Assembly: GCF_932274485.2 (NCBI RefSeq)
Contig: NC_065884.2
Location: forward strand, 71,260,046 to 71,324,045
Direction of reading: 5' to 3'
From: Patella vulgata
Taxonomy: Eukaryota; Mollusca; Gastropoda; Patellidae
Length of the DNA stretch: 64,000 nucleotides
Shown: positions 33,603 through 45,789 of the stretch, piece by piece
Layout: every line of letters starts with the position of its first letter
How positions within the stretch are numbered: the first letter of the stretch is position 1
Made by a program: the position numbers and the translations under genes
The notes under the pieces: model-generated
Told to the model about the DNA's origin: nothing
Database searches by the model: none
What the model saw: the letters and a program-made list of their open reading frames with translations, nothing else

Positions 33603-33992
33603 CTCGGATTGCTATTATGATATTTATTAATCTTTACTTTTATTTTTACTTTTATGTCCACCAGCCACGCGAGAAAACAAATGTTTATCCACTTTATAGA
33701 TGCATAACCTTGACGAACGATTTTTTTCTACAACGTGTTTTATACACCTCTATGAGGTTATGTGTCACGACATTGTTTTTACCACAATTTTCGTGACGTA
33801 TTGTGTAAAAATCGTTTAAATTGACGTAATTACCATTCCCACACTGGCAACACAACTTAAACCCCCTTTCTCTTATTTATAACTCTGGAACATATTTAAA
33901 CAAAACTTCAAACAGCTCGACCATTGATTATTACTAAATGAGATCAGAACAACTGAAATCGATCTAATAGATTTGTATTGATATTTTATTTA

Positions 33993-34448
33993 CGCGGGAG
34001 CCACGTATGGCTAAATGTGTAGGCTAAGGCGCTGGACCACTATTATTTTTATTACAGCATATTTATAGTGCACCCTTTCATATAACATGTTCAGGGGCAC
34101 TTTACAAAGTGACAATGTAATCATAAATAAACAACATGATTGTGGACATGTTAACGATTGTATACAGAGTCAGTTAAAAGCCTGATTAGATAAATGTGTG
34201 TTTACATTGTTTTTTAAAGGAATATAGAGATGCAGGTACAACATCTTAAACTAAATGGTAGATTAATCCATAAAACAGGTGCTTGTTAACTAAAAGAGCG
34301 CTGATCATAAGAGGTTGAACAGTTTTGGGCTTTAAAAGTAGTTTATCTGATGTTGATCGAACACGGTTCTCCCTTGTCAGTTGTGCCAGACGAAGTCCTG
34401 GCAAGGTTCAGCGTCTACTCGTTAGTATGGGACGGAAAAAGCGAAATC
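33993..34448 (+). repeat. SINE-2 fragments around a LINE-tail-like insert
   Basis: A SINE-2 head at 33993-34040 and body at about 34354-34448 flank roughly 310 bp. That insert starts CTATTATTTTTATTACAGCATATTTATAGTGCACC, which read in reverse resembles a LINE 3' end with an ATA-rich tail. Confidence 0.6.
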
Positions 34449-34765
34449 CTAACGTCCTACTGTTCTGCTCCAAACTGGGCTAATGAAGAAGGGCATACGT
34501 CATACAGTGTGCTATGAGGGAAATATTGCCCGGACAGCGGCACTACGGCCTACTCTTATATCGAATTCCAACTGTCAAGAGATCGTTTACGTGCATGCAA
34601 ATGTGTACACGGGACCTCGGTTTTTTGTCCAATGTCAGGCCCTTGTCAGGCTCTCCGTCTATCACTGACAAGGGAAAACCACGAAGAAAAGCGAGTTCCC
34701 GCGTACACGCTGGGGGGTTCACGTAAAATATCATATTACAGTTCGTCGAGGCCGGACAAAAGTTC
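34449..34765 (-). repeat. SINE-2, reverse, inverted against its neighbour
   Basis: AACGTCCTACTGTTCTGCTCC to the GTACACGCTGG region. It is tail-joined to the + fragment before it. Confidence 0.8.
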
Positions 34766-34842
34766 TCGCATCTCTGTCTTCATTTCGTTAATTCATTTCA
34801 TTCAATAACAAATTAATACCGCCTTCTTCGCTGTAATAAGGG

Positions 34843-35008
34843 GCGGTTGGGTGGCCGAATGGTTAGTACGTGCGCGTTATATCATAAGGTCGGTCATTGA
34901 GTCAACTGGCATGGTGTCCATTCCCCGGTTTTACGTGACAAGGATTAGGCTTTCCTCCGTGTCCCCCGGTTTCCTCCCACTGCTAAAGACCCCTACGCCC
35001 AAGCGATG
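34843..35008 (+). repeat. SINE-1, 3' truncated
   Basis: GGGGCGGTTGGGTGGCCGAATGG to CCTACGCCCAAGCGATG; the tail is absent. Confidence 0.88.
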
Positions 35009-35009
35009 A

Positions 35010-35740
35010 GACAGGGTGTGTAAGATAGGGTATGGACGGCGTCGAAAAACTTGAGTTTCAATGTCAAGAATTTGTGTTCAAGAGATACAAATCGAAGAAA
35101 CATTCAACTCCTTTCTTAGTGGTAAAAATTCTAGTAATGCTTTATGCGGATTGTCAATTATGTAAATTTATCATTCAAAATTAATCGAGTCTAAAATCAC
35201 AATCTGGATTTGAATGGTATTCGAGTGAGTTTAATTATAAATAAAAGTTGTATTCAAGGATCGCAAACAACTTGCGATATTTTGATTTGTAAACATGTTT
35301 GTGCCGCTGTCATTAGAAATGAAAAGTAAGCGAAAATTAATGATTGAATTGGTAGTTCTACAGTCGTTCCACGCAAATAGATTAATAATTGTTATTGCTT
35401 CAGACCAGCAAGGGGTCAAAACTTATCAGGAATGGTGGCGCACTTTTAGATTGATGTCCGCAGACGATTTCCGGTTTGTCGTCGACGCCATGTTGATGTG
35501 GTAATCCCCAGGTTTATGGCCATTACAGTTTTTTGGGAGAATATCTTCCAATAACTAACCGCGAATCGGAACTTGGCTAACAGCCGAGGAAATTAAAAGT
35601 GCCGATTTTCAGCCTTTGATGCCCCAATCTCACGTCATGGTGCTATATTGGATTGTAAAGTTCATTTCGTAGGCTGAGTTAGCAAGAACAGAAATACTGG
35701 ACATTTATTTTCCTTGTTCAAAACAAAGAAAAAAAATGGG
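35010..35740. other. Intergenic stretch, nothing recognised
   Basis: A 69-codon open frame at 35295-35504 and its shadow on the other strand show no family signature. Confidence 0.45.
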
Positions 35741-35742
35741 GT

Positions 35743-36240
35743 TTAAAGGAGCTAATGGGACCTAGAAATTTACACAAATGGGTCGCAACGCATATAATAA
35801 TGTAATGTGAATGTATATAAACTGATTTACATTCAATCGTTTCTGTTTTTACTGTAATTTCTAACCAGTTATGTTCGGCGAAATACGCCAGAAGTCTCAA
35901 TCGAATGACAATCACTAGCGTCTGGTTATTCCACTATATACCGATAGTATTTATTGCGCATGCTCTCCAGATAAGAATATGGCGTCACCGTTTGACATGA
36001 CTTGTGGAATATATCTAGCCTCTTTCTACGGGTCCCTTGTTAAAAATGGCACTGAAATGCACCATGGTACACGATTCGTGTACCAACAGTAAAATTTTTA
36101 TTTTGTCTTAAGTAATAACTGGATATCAGAAGCCCATCTTTTCCCCCGTAAGATCACAACATCAATATTGATTTGAATTGACAAATAATTCGTGTTTTCA
36201 ATGTCGAAGATTTTGGATGAAATTGAGTTAAAGACTTTAA
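35743..36240 (+). mobile_element. MITE-E complete copy
   Basis: TTAAAGGAGCTAATGG to GAGTTAAAGACTTTAA, bounded by TTAA. It shares TATAAACTGATTTACATTCAATCG with 19847 and 58631 copies. Confidence 0.85.
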
Positions 36241-36599
36241 TGTCTAACTATTCTGCTTCAACCGGACCATTTGTTGTGGTATAAGGACAATTTTGACCTC
36301 TGACCAAGTCATTCCGTGTTGTTCGAGCCCACTTTTGAACGGACAGCAACAGTTCCGCCCATTTTTCGTTAACTTCAAACAGACCAGGGTTCCTTTACTT
36401 GCTCACCGACGTTTATGCTGGATCTCGTCTTTACTGAGCGATATACAGGTCACGTGCTTATTACTGAGCATGACGTCTACACAGCCATCTTAGAAATTGT
36501 GACGACATATCAAAATATACAGGTCACGATTCTGTGGAATACAATTACTGCTTATTACTGAGCGACGTTTCCACTAGGCTTCTCTAACCGAAACGCCGC

Positions 36600-36601
36600 T
36601 C

Positions 36602-36645
<44 letters not shown>

Positions 36646-36903
36646 GTTTAATGTCCACTCAACACATACTAGGTTATTTCGGTGCTAACACATGGTTCAA
36701 CTTTATTTCAATAATTCGCTGGCGCGTAGGGATCTTTAGCAGTGGGAGGAAACTGGAGGACCCGGAGTAAACCCACGAGGTTAGACAGACCACCCTACTC
36801 CTTGTCACGAACAACCGGAGAATCGAAACCACGCCAGTTTGCTCAATGACAGACCTTATGAAAAAACGCGCACGCACTAATCATTCGGCCAATTCCCAGA
36901 CCC
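36600..36903 (-). repeat. SINE-1 with (GA)n tail, reverse
   Basis: About 40 bp of GA, then ATGGGTTTAATGTCCACTC to GGCCAATTCCCAGACCCC. Confidence 0.92.
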
Positions 36904-37141
36904 CACGCCGCTCAGTAATAAACATTAATTGTGACCTGTATATTTACATTCACTGAAGGACTAGACCCTTGTCTTTGTCATTGCTCACCATCCTGCTCCG
37001 CGGCCAACATCGTGATTGAATCCAGGACCGCCGGATCAGTAAGTCAGCGCTGTACTCATTGCAATCTAGTGACTGTCTATACTTGAAGGACACCGTTCTC
37101 TATTTTGAGGGCTTAAAAGCCAAGTGGTCCAACACCAAATG

Positions 37142-37575
37142 TTAAAGGGCCAACCCCGATAATATTTTGGAGAATAAAATTGCTTAATTTTGTGTTAAAA
37201 TTCCTTAAAATCCCCTACCTTAGGCCGAGCAACTAACTCAGTATATGTGATACGTTTTCAAACAACTTAAACCTGTCAGTCCTCATCTGGAAATTGAGAC
37301 TGGTGTCCCAAGCTGTATTATGTGGTGCCTGGATAAAACCAGACTTTTATTTTAGAAAAATGATGTGTATCGTCATCAAGTACAGCACATGGGCCATTCA
37401 CTGTATAGACCTCTAAAGGAACGGGAATCGATTATTAGGTCACCCAACGAAGAAATTGACCCGAAATCTTAAAAGGGTTACGTGTCCGGATTTGAGATCA
37501 AATTTTGAGACACAGTAAATACACCACTCCTCTATATTTTAGCACTTAAATTTCATACTTACTCGGACTTTTATT
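37142..37575 (+). mobile_element. MITE-D copy, right end lost
   Basis: TTAAAGGGCCAACCCCGATA and body match 24163-24677 to TTTCATACTTACTCGG, after which similarity ends. Confidence 0.8.
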
Positions 37576-37756
37576 TAAAGTTAAGTTAAAGTCCCCCATG
37601 TGTGTATCCCCGAGATTTTATCGTGTCAAAAGATCAAAGCCCTGTGTTAATATTTAAAGTAACATTTATTGATCTAAATATTTTCAATTATGACATTCTG
37701 GAAGATTAATTCATTCATAAAATCTGGACCTCCATTCACAATATATGGCCCTAATA

Positions 37757-38415
37757 AAAGAGAGAGAGGGGGGGGGGGGTAACGTCCACTCGACACAAAC
37801 TAGGTCACCTCGGAACGAACACATGGTACAATTTTATTTCAATAATTAGCTTGCGCGTAGGGTCTTTAGCAGTGGTTGGGGGATCACGGTGGCTAAGTGG
37901 GTAAGGCGCTGGCTCGCTAGCCTGGAGGTCGGGTGTTCGATCCCTACATTGGCCGAGAAAGTTCATCCAGATTTTCCGGCGTGGTTTCCCCTTGTCAGTG
38001 ATGCAGGACGGAGGGCCTGACAAGGACAGCTGTCTAGTCATTCGGATGAGACGAAAAACCGAGGTCCCGTGTACACATTGGCGTGCACGTAAAAGATCCC
38101 TTGACAGTTGGAATTCGATATAAGAGTAGGCCGTAGTGCCGCTGTTCGGGCAAAATTTCCCTCATAGCACACTGTATGGCGTATGCCCGTCTTCATTAGC
38201 CCAGTTCGGAGCAAAACAGTAGGACGTTAAACCCCATTTCATTTCATTTCTTTAGCAGTGGGAGGAAACCGGAGGACCCGGAGAAAACCCACGAAGTTGG
38301 ACAGGCGACCCTACTCCTTGTCACGTACAACCGGGGAATTGAAACCCCCACCAGTTGACCCAATGACAGACCGTATGATACAGCGCGCATGTGCTAACCA
38401 TTCGTCCATCCCCCA
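37757..38415 (-). repeat. SINE-1, reverse, split by SINE-2
   Basis: SINE-1 sequence at 37757-37875 resumes at 38262. The target TCTTTAGCAGTGG is present at 37863-37875 and again at 38249-38261. Confidence 0.93.
37876..38248 (+). repeat. SINE-2 full-length, nested in SINE-1
   Basis: GGGGATCACGGTGGCTAAGTGG head to CCCCATTTCATTTCATT tail between perfect 13-bp duplications. It is very close to the copy at 44962. Confidence 0.95.
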
Positions 38416-38654
38416 CCCCCACCCCCTTATTAAAAAACAAGCCAAACATATATAAAGAAGATATGAGAATAATCCATTTCGACAACTTGATTCACTCCCT
38501 ACTACACTTATTTATATAGATCTTGGTTTTGTAAAAACTTATATATTAAAATCTGTACACGGCAAAGTGATCCAAGTGGATATCAAATGGCCGTAAAATG
38601 TTACCATGGCAATGAATGCAAAAGCGAATCTGCTTCAATGATACACTTTATTAT

Positions 38655-38880
38655 ATATTATCAACCTTTCAATAATTTAAAAAATCAGACTTATAATTTA
38701 GCTTTGAGTAAATGAAGTTTACAGTTAAAATTTTAAAATTCATTGACTCAAAACGATAAAGTCGGTATCTGGATCACTTGACTTTTCAGCTCTCCATATG
38801 AGAAGATGAATAATCTAATATAAAAATGGAGATTTACGACCGTTTCCGCCATTCTTACGGCCACTAAAGGCGATCTTTAT
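38655..38880 (+). repeat. Dispersed repeat H, copy 2
   Basis: Matches 25520-25690, with additional sequence at the left. Class unknown. Confidence 0.68.
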
Positions 38881-39039
38881 TAACAGTCATAATTCAATGT
38901 AGAGTTTCTAAGCAACTTGAAATGAAATACAACCGAATTCCAGATATATTAATTACAGAGCTTTAGAAGCCATAAATCCACAAAGTATAGCCATCCACGT
39001 GTTTCATGAAATTGTCCAGCATTTGTTTAGCATCGAGCG

Positions 39040-39272
39040 AGGGAGTGAGAAATGGTGTTTAACGTCCACTCGACACAAACCTGGTCATTTTGGGACTAAC
39101 ACATGGTTCAATTTTATTTCGATAATTCACTTGCGCGTAGGGGTCGTAAGTAGTGGGAGGGAACCATAGGACCAGGAGAAAACCCACGGGGCTAGAGAGG
39201 CGATCCTACTCCTTGTCACGTACAACCGGGGAATCTTGTCACAGACCAGTTGGACGTTAAACCCTGTTTCAT
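39040..39272 (-). repeat. SINE-1, reverse, head replaced
   Basis: GAGAAATGGTGTTTAACGTCC to ACAACCGGGGAATC, then a stray GGACGTTAAACCCTGTTTC. Confidence 0.82.
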
Positions 39273-39279
39273 GAAATAT

Positions 39280-39870
39280 TAACAATTACCGTTTTTTGTA
39301 TCAGATTAACAACTTTTAACCATGTTTGACAACGACCCTGACGTCTTCTTTGTTTTCAGTTTCAAATGTTTTTTTGTCTAGACCCAAACATTACCATAAA
39401 TGCTACCAGATACCATAAAAAACAGGCTTTTTGTTTACTTGGTTCCATTCAAGGTTTGGCAACGCATTACCAAATTGGTGGAGATGACCAGACGCCCACA
39501 TCTAAGACGATATAACCAACCCTCTCTGACACCAATTTAATTACAGGAATAGGTAATATGAGTATATTATTTGTTTGAATGGTGAAAAATGTCGTAATGA
39601 TATCCTTTACGTCTTGTACGAGAATTATCGAATTTAATGACCTTGTGGTATTCCTCTATAGATTGCCATCATGGTTTCAATTACTCCCTATCCAATCCTT
39701 TTTTTGACCTATCGGTTCAATCTTTGATCGTAATTTCGATTTCTCTTTGCAGAAACCTATAATACGCTGTTCTTTTTTTTTTTTTTACAATTTCAAATTT
39801 CTTTAAATTGGACGCTTACGCACGCGATTGAATCACCACACGAATATCAGTATAAATTCAATTAACAGGT
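39280..39870. other. Intergenic stretch, nothing recognised
   Basis: No repeat family from this window and no exon-like signal. Confidence 0.45.
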
Positions 39871-39877
39871 TCTTAAA

Positions 39878-40278
39878 TTAAAGATACATTATGGGAGATT
39901 AGATAAAGACCTGGCAGTTTTCACTATAATAGTTGAAAACTAGATAATGTAACGGCAATTTGCTGAAAATATATGTCCAATTGATCCACTACGAACCGAG
40001 AATTAAGCGATTGAAATTTCGGCCTAGCCTCGATCATCATTACTAAAGTCTGTACGACAACAAAACATAGTCTCGATCATCCATTTCGTGATTAAATTAT
40101 GAATGGGAGTCGAGCAGCAAATGGGAACATAATCCAGTAAATATCGCAGGCTAGCGATGCCATCTAGAGTTGATTATGGTCTGGATCAGTTAATTAATGT
40201 CTAATTAATAATTTAGATGACATTTCAGGCCTAAAGAAAGATCTGCAATAGACAGATTTAGATCTTGCATATGTTTAA
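39878..40278 (-). mobile_element. MITE-B copy, reverse
   Basis: TTAAAGATACATTATGGGAG to CTTGCATATGTTTAA; TTAA-bounded. Confidence 0.85.
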
Positions 40279-40279
40279 G

Positions 40280-41235
40280 TAACATTGTATTTTTTTTTAG
40301 TAAAATAATGATCAAAGGAAATTCTAAATAAACTAAATTTGATTAGTAAAATAAAGACAATTTAATTAGAAATTCTTAAAAATAAAAATTATAAATAAAG
40401 TAAATAAATAAATAAAACATATAAATATTCTACAGAAAGTAAAACCAACCAGTAAAATTATGAAAATTTAATTAGTAAAAATTCTAAATAAAAACAAAGT
40501 TAATTAGTAAAATAAAGGAGTCTTTCCCGCCTGGTCCGCGTCTCTCTCGACCGCGGGGCATTAATTAGACAAATAAAGACAAAATAGAAAAATTCTAAAT
40601 AAAGACAAAATAGAAAATTTTAAATAAAGACAAAATAGAATTATTCTATTATAGTCAAATCAATTAGTGAGACAGTAAATGAGGAAAAATTAGTCCTACT
40701 TCGTAAGAATTCTAATTTTTAAAAAAAATCAATTAATTAGCTATATAATCACAATTTAATTAGTAAGATAAAGGAAATATGATAAGAAAAATTCTTAATA
40801 ATGAAAACTTCTAAAAGATAAAAAAGAAAAATTCGAAAAACGAAAAGGTTCCTAACAAAGAAAATTTAGAAATAATTAGTAAGAATTCTTTTTTTTTTTT
40901 TTTAAATCAATTAATAAGTAAAATGCTATATAAACACAACATAATTACTAAAATAAAGGACATATAATAAGAAAAATTCTTAATAATGAAAACTTCTAAA
41001 AGATAAAAAAGAAAACTTCGAAAAAACGAATAGGTTCATAACAAAGAAAAATTAGAAATATTCTATATATGTGAAATACTAAATGGTGAAAATTTAATAA
41101 GTAAAATACCTAAATAAACAAACAATTCTAAATAAATAAAAAGAACAATAATTAATCAAATTCTAAATAAATAAAAATTAATTAGTGAAATTCTAAAGAA
41201 AAAAATAATTAATAAAATTATTGAACTGTGTAGAA
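40280..41235. repeat. A-rich degenerate repeat region
   Basis: Long runs of AAATTCTAAATAAA-type units. A segment of about 120 bp (AAATTCTTAATAATGAAAAC.., AGGTTC.TAACAAAGAAAA) occurs at about 40765 and 40955, a direct duplication offset by about 190 bp. Confidence 0.85.
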
Positions 41236-41251
41236 AGCGTAATTTTTTCCC

Positions 41252-41447
41252 CAACGATGGGGGGGGGGGGCGAATGGTGAACACGTACGCGTTGTATCAT
41301 AAGATCGGTCATTGAGTCAACTGGCGTGGTTTCGATTACCCGGTTGTACCCGGTTGCCTATCCAACTTCGTGGGTTTTCTCAGGTTCCTCCTTTTTCCTC
41401 CCTCTGCTAAAGACCCCTACGCGCAAGCGAATTATTTAAATAAATAA
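41252..41447 (+). repeat. SINE-1, tail lost, facing a second SINE-1
   Basis: G-run then GCGAATGGTGAACACGTACGCG to GCAAGCGAATTATTTAAATAA. Confidence 0.85.
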
Positions 41448-41553
41448 TCCTTGTCACGTACAACCGGGGATGGATTCGTAACCACGCCAGTTGACTCAAT
41501 GACAGACCTTATGATACAGCGCACATGTGCTAACCATTGGGTTATCCATAGTC
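41448..41553 (-). repeat. SINE-1 head half, reverse
   Basis: TCCTTGTCACGTACAACCGGGG to TGTGCTAACCATTGGG; joins the previous copy head-away, making an inverted pair. Confidence 0.85.
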
Positions 41554-41679
41554 TAGATTAACCGTTGATCAGCAGATTGGATTCAAATCCAGTGAAAATC
41601 CGATACCTAAGAGTTGATTAAGGTCTTTTCATGTTAATTAATGTCTACTGTCTGCACCATCGTAAATTTTAAACGGATT

Positions 41680-42525
41680 TCTTCGATTATGAACAAACTA
41701 CTTGACTTTGGTTATTATAAACTTACCTGTGTGTTTGAAATTACCTCCGGTTAAATAAAATCCATTGTACAACTTATCCCAGCGAATAAAAAAGTTCTCT
41801 CTTGTAAAATTGAACTCCTCACAAACTTTGACATCGAGAAATTAAAAATGGGCGCTAATTACGTCACTTATCGGGACAGATCATTTCGTATAAGGGTTTC
41901 ACAGCAAGGCTTGTCTATCGTAACGGTGTTTGGCTCTTTTACGACAATTCAAATTTTGTGTATGAATAAGCTATTGCACTAGGACCAGTAAAGAGTTTGG
42001 GCGTTTACAAACATAAATACGCCCATAGTCCCTTATTTTGTTTCCGTCTTGTATTAATTGTTAGGGAGTTTGGTGGGATTATTTCTTTTGAACACAGGTG
42101 CTGAACAAAAAGAACGACATTCCTTTAATATTTCCTGATGAACTTAAGCAGTCCTGACAATTAACCTCGACAATCGGCTGTAAATGCCGATGTATTGTAC
42201 ATTTGCCTTGGCAAAATTAATAGCCGAGGCCATTGAATCATTGAATAGGTATATAACGTTATTATTTTATTTTATTTTTTTTTAGATAAATACTAAAAAT
42301 TATTATCAACAACAAATCATAGCGCACATCGGTTTAATTATCGGCAGATAGTTCCATGTCTTTCTATTTCTCTTCGAATAATATTTCCGTTGAGCAAAAA
42401 CTGTTCAGAATTTTGCGTCTCGGTAACAATTAATTTCCGAAAATCCCGGCTTCGTTTTGAAATTCACAGGGCAATGTATCCATACGATTGTACTCTCAGT
42501 TATTAACTATAGGCCTATATTTATC
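41680..42525. other. Intergenic stretch, nothing recognised
   Basis: Only a short MITE-B-like remnant just before it (about 41555-41650). No gene signal. Confidence 0.45.
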
Positions 42526-42526
42526 A

Positions 42527-42758
42527 CAATCATACGGTCTGTCATTGAGTCAACTGGCGGGGTTTCGATTCCCCGGTTGTACGTGACAAGGAGTAGGGTC
42601 GCCTGTCCAACCTCGTGGGTTTTCTCCGGGTCCTCCGGTTTCCTCCCATTGCTAAAGACCCCTACGCGCAAGCGAATTATTGAAATAAAATTAAACCATA
42701 CGTTAGTCCCGAAATGACCAAGTTGTGTCAAGTGGACGGTAAACCCCATTTCTCTCTC
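42527..42758 (+). repeat. SINE-1, 5' truncated
   Basis: ATCATACGGTCTGTCATTGAGTC to ACCCCATTTCTCTCTC; very close to the family consensus. Confidence 0.92.
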
Positions 42759-42779
42759 TATATATATTAATCACAAGTA

Positions 42780-43735
42780 CTACTCCATTTTAAAATCCAC
42801 AGAGAATGGAATTTTCGGATGGCATTTCGTAAATCGCGATCATGCCTCAGCCAATCAACGCTTTGAATTATGTTACCGTAAAAGGTACCATGCCATAGGA
42901 GTTATTGTTTACTACATGGATGCAGTGAAAATGGTTAAACTTGCACGGGTTTTTCCCACAGTCTGCATAATTAACACACAACACCCAATAATACACGCAA
43001 TCTGCGATGCCTCTTTTGACAAGTGATTTTTTGTTTTAAATACATTTTTATAAAGACGATAAACGATGTTTAGACATCCCGAATTGTTCTTATCAACAAT
43101 GTTTCGATTTCATTATCTGTCGAATAAACCAAAAAAAAGTAATTTAATCAGGAATATTATGGACGTTAACAGTCGGAACGTGAATTAAATATGGAAATTA
43201 TTGAGAAGAGGTGACCTTTTTCATAGTTTTTGTGGTAATCATACAACTTTGAAACTGAAAATGGACTAATAACCACAGAGCATTGGGATTAGATGTCGCG
43301 TTATGAAATAACATCAATTAAAATAAAGTAGGTTTATTTATAAATGTTAGCCACAGAGTTGCATATAATTGACATGGATGTAGGGTCTAATATAATTTAT
43401 TAAAATGTATATAACACACACTTATACAGGGTATTTACAATTCTGAGGTGATGATGATGTGAAGGCAATACGTGTATTCGTGTAATCGGCGATATATTCA
43501 TTGTGAATAAAAGTTTAGTAGACTGACAATCAGTTGTTTCCAAATTAAATTTATTGTCTTCAGTTGTCATTTTTGTTGCCCAAACTCAAACGATCGGAAG
43601 GGTCGCGCGTTGTTGTGATTGCAGCACACGTGATTGTCAGAATTTGTCAACCATTGCTCCCTTCAACTTATTAAGATGGTTTTGCTTATCAATATATTAG
43701 TTGTTTTATTTTATAAATCCACTTTTAAGTTATAC
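42780..43735. other. Intergenic stretch, nothing recognised
   Basis: No family repeat and no supported exon. Confidence 0.45.
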
Positions 43736-43737
43736 TC

Positions 43738-43801
43738 CCGTCTTCATTAGCCCAGGTTAGGAGCAGAATAGTAGGACGTTAAACCCCATTTCATTTCATT
43801 T
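43738..43801 (+). repeat. SINE-2 3' end fragment
   Basis: CGTCTTCATTAGCCCAGG to GTTAAACCCCATTTCATTTCATTT. Confidence 0.88.
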
Positions 43802-43897
43802 AAGTTATACTTTTTTAGAATTCTACGCTTAAAGCAAATTAAAGGCCAGGTAGCATCAGTGATGTTACATTAAGATATTTGGTCGTATTCTTTTAAT

Positions 43898-44170
43898 GTC
43901 TTCCGGTGTGGATTCCCTCTGTCAGTGATGTAGGATGGAGGACCTGGCAAGGACAACTGTCTAGTCGTTCGGTTGGGACGAGAAATCGAGGTCACGTGTA
44001 TACATTGGCTTGCACGTAAAAGATCCCTAGCGGTTGGGATTCGACATAAGAGTAGGCCATAGTGCCGCTGCCCGGGCAAAATTTCCCTCATAGCACACTG
44101 TTTGGCGTATGCTCGTCTTCATTAGCTCAGGTCGGAGCAGAACAGTAGGACGTTAAACCCCATTTCATTT
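43898..44170 (+). repeat. SINE-2, 5' truncated
   Basis: TCTTCCGGTGTGGATTCCC to CCCCATTTCATTTCAC. Confidence 0.9.
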
Positions 44171-44226
44171 CACTTGCGTTGCGACCCATTTGTGTCAATT
44201 TCTATGTCCCAAATACTAGCGATTTG
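44171..44226 (-). mobile_element. MITE-E fragment, reverse
   Basis: GCGTTGCGACCCATTTGTGTCAATTTCTA..CCAAAT.CTAGCGATTT matches the end of 58631-59096. Confidence 0.7.
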
Positions 44227-44334
44227 TGGGCAACCACTTCTTGGGTTTGCAATGTCCGTTAAAAATGAAAAACAACTGGAACGTACTGCCCACCACCCAT
44301 TCCCATAATGCCCTTACCCTTACCCCTCTTGAGA

Positions 44335-44488
44335 TAGACTAGCCGAATGGTCATAAGGTCTGTCAGTGAATCAAGTGGTGTGGTTTCGTTGTACGTGACA
44401 AGTAGGGTCGCCTGTGCAACCTCGTGGGTTTCCTCCGGGTCTTCCGGGTTTCTCCAACTGCTAAAACAAAACAATAAAATTGAACCAA
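44335..44488 (+). repeat. SINE-1, degraded
   Basis: TAGCCGAATGGTCATAAGGTC to the AATAAAATTGAACCA block with deletions. Confidence 0.8.
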
Positions 44489-44717
44489 ATAACCTCCGAA
44501 CGTTCATAGTCGATTAAATATTTTTAAATGGCTATTTATTACCTTTTTGATTTACGCACTGAATTCCAATGCAATGGTACCTTTCGTTTATATTTTTTGG
44601 TTTTTAAAAAAGATATATCTAAAAATAATCGTACCATTCACAGCCTAGAATATGTTTATAAATATAATGTATTATATCTCCTGAATAAACATTTTATAAG
44701 ATAAAGAAAAAAGAAAA

Positions 44718-44818
44718 AAAGACACTGGTTCACTAGCCTGGAGGTCGCGGGTTCGCTCTCGGTGTTGGCCGAGAAATTTTATCGGGACATTAATTCCCAT
44801 TTAATTTATTTCATTTTC
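44718..44818 (+). repeat. SINE-2, short deleted copy
   Basis: CACTAGCCTGGAGGTCGCGGGTTCG then directly a CCCATTTAATTTATTTCATTT tail. Confidence 0.78.
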
Positions 44819-44961
44819 TAGATATACCCGTAATAGTGATTCCCAACCAGTGTTCCGCGGAATTTTGACAGCGTACTAAGAATTGTAAAAACCATGTGAT
44901 CCCAATTGAGTATTCACTAGTGACTACTGGTAAGTTAATAGCTCTGTTTTTCTTTATTTAG

Positions 44962-45334
44962 GGGATCACGGTGGCTAAGTGGGTAGGGCGCTGGCTCGCT
45001 AGCCTGGAGGTCGGGTGTTCGATCCCTGCATTGGCCGAGAAAGTTCATCCCGATTTTCCGGCGTGGTTCTCCCTTGTCAGTGATGCAGGACGGAGGGGCT
45101 GACAAGGACAGCTGTCTAGTCGTTCGGATGGGACGAAAAACCGAGGTCCCGTGTACTCATTGGCGTGCACGTAAAAGATCCCTTGACAGTTGGAATTCGA
45201 TATAAGAGTAGGCCGTAGTGCCGCTGTCCGGGCAAAATTTCCCTCATAGCACACTGTATGGCGTATGCCCGTCTTCATTAGCCCAGTTCGGAGCAAAACA
45301 GTAGGACGTTAAACTCCATTTCATTTCATTTCAT
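44962..45334 (+). repeat. SINE-2 full-length reference copy
   Basis: Perfect 15-bp target duplication TTTTTCTTTATTTAG at 44947-44961 and 45335-45349. Head GGGATCACGGTGGCTAAGTGG (A box), GTTCGATCCC (B box), about 370 bp in all, with (CATTT)n tail. It looks recent. Confidence 0.96.
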
Positions 45335-45349
45335 TTTTTCTTTATTTAG

Positions 45350-45789
45350 TTTGAGTCCTTCTATGTGTCCATGACTAGTCTCTGTCTACAGTTGTATACC
45401 GTCTGACTTACCATGCTTTTATTTTACAAAGTTCAAATATTTTTCAGGTGTGCCGCTATTTTTTCCTGTCATTAAACAATCACACGCCAACCTATTAATA
45501 ATCATATTGTAGTAACATGTCACGTCATACAAAATTCCACGCCAGCTTGGTCAGCCATTAAATCACATTTGTCCATTAAAAGTTAGTTGGTCTTACCAAA
45601 TATTGACACAAGAGAAGTTTAGGTGGACTGAGGGTTTAATTAGTGAACACATAAATCTATTTGATACTTGTGGATCTTGTGTTGCGTGGTTTCCAACGTA
45701 ATTCATTACCAAATCGTGTTAACCGTTTATTGATGGTTAACAGCTGTAAGACTTTGGTCCTTCAGACAATATTGGGTCTTTGAAAAATT
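45350..45789. other. Intergenic stretch, nothing recognised
   Basis: No family repeat or exon supported; could include flank of repeat G. Confidence 0.4.

Noticed and set aside
35295-35504. 69-codon frame as a gene
   Set aside because: No family signature, no supporting splice or start context, and the opposite strand is also open.
42457-42717. Recurring open frames with similar peptides (..[22 protein letters not shown]..) at many places on both strands
   Set aside because: They are translations of the SINE-1 body, which happens to be open in one frame. They are not a protein family.
44962-45035. tRNA gene-like A and B boxes at SINE heads
   Set aside because: They are always joined to the SINE body and tail, and no clean cloverleaf with an acceptor stem was found.
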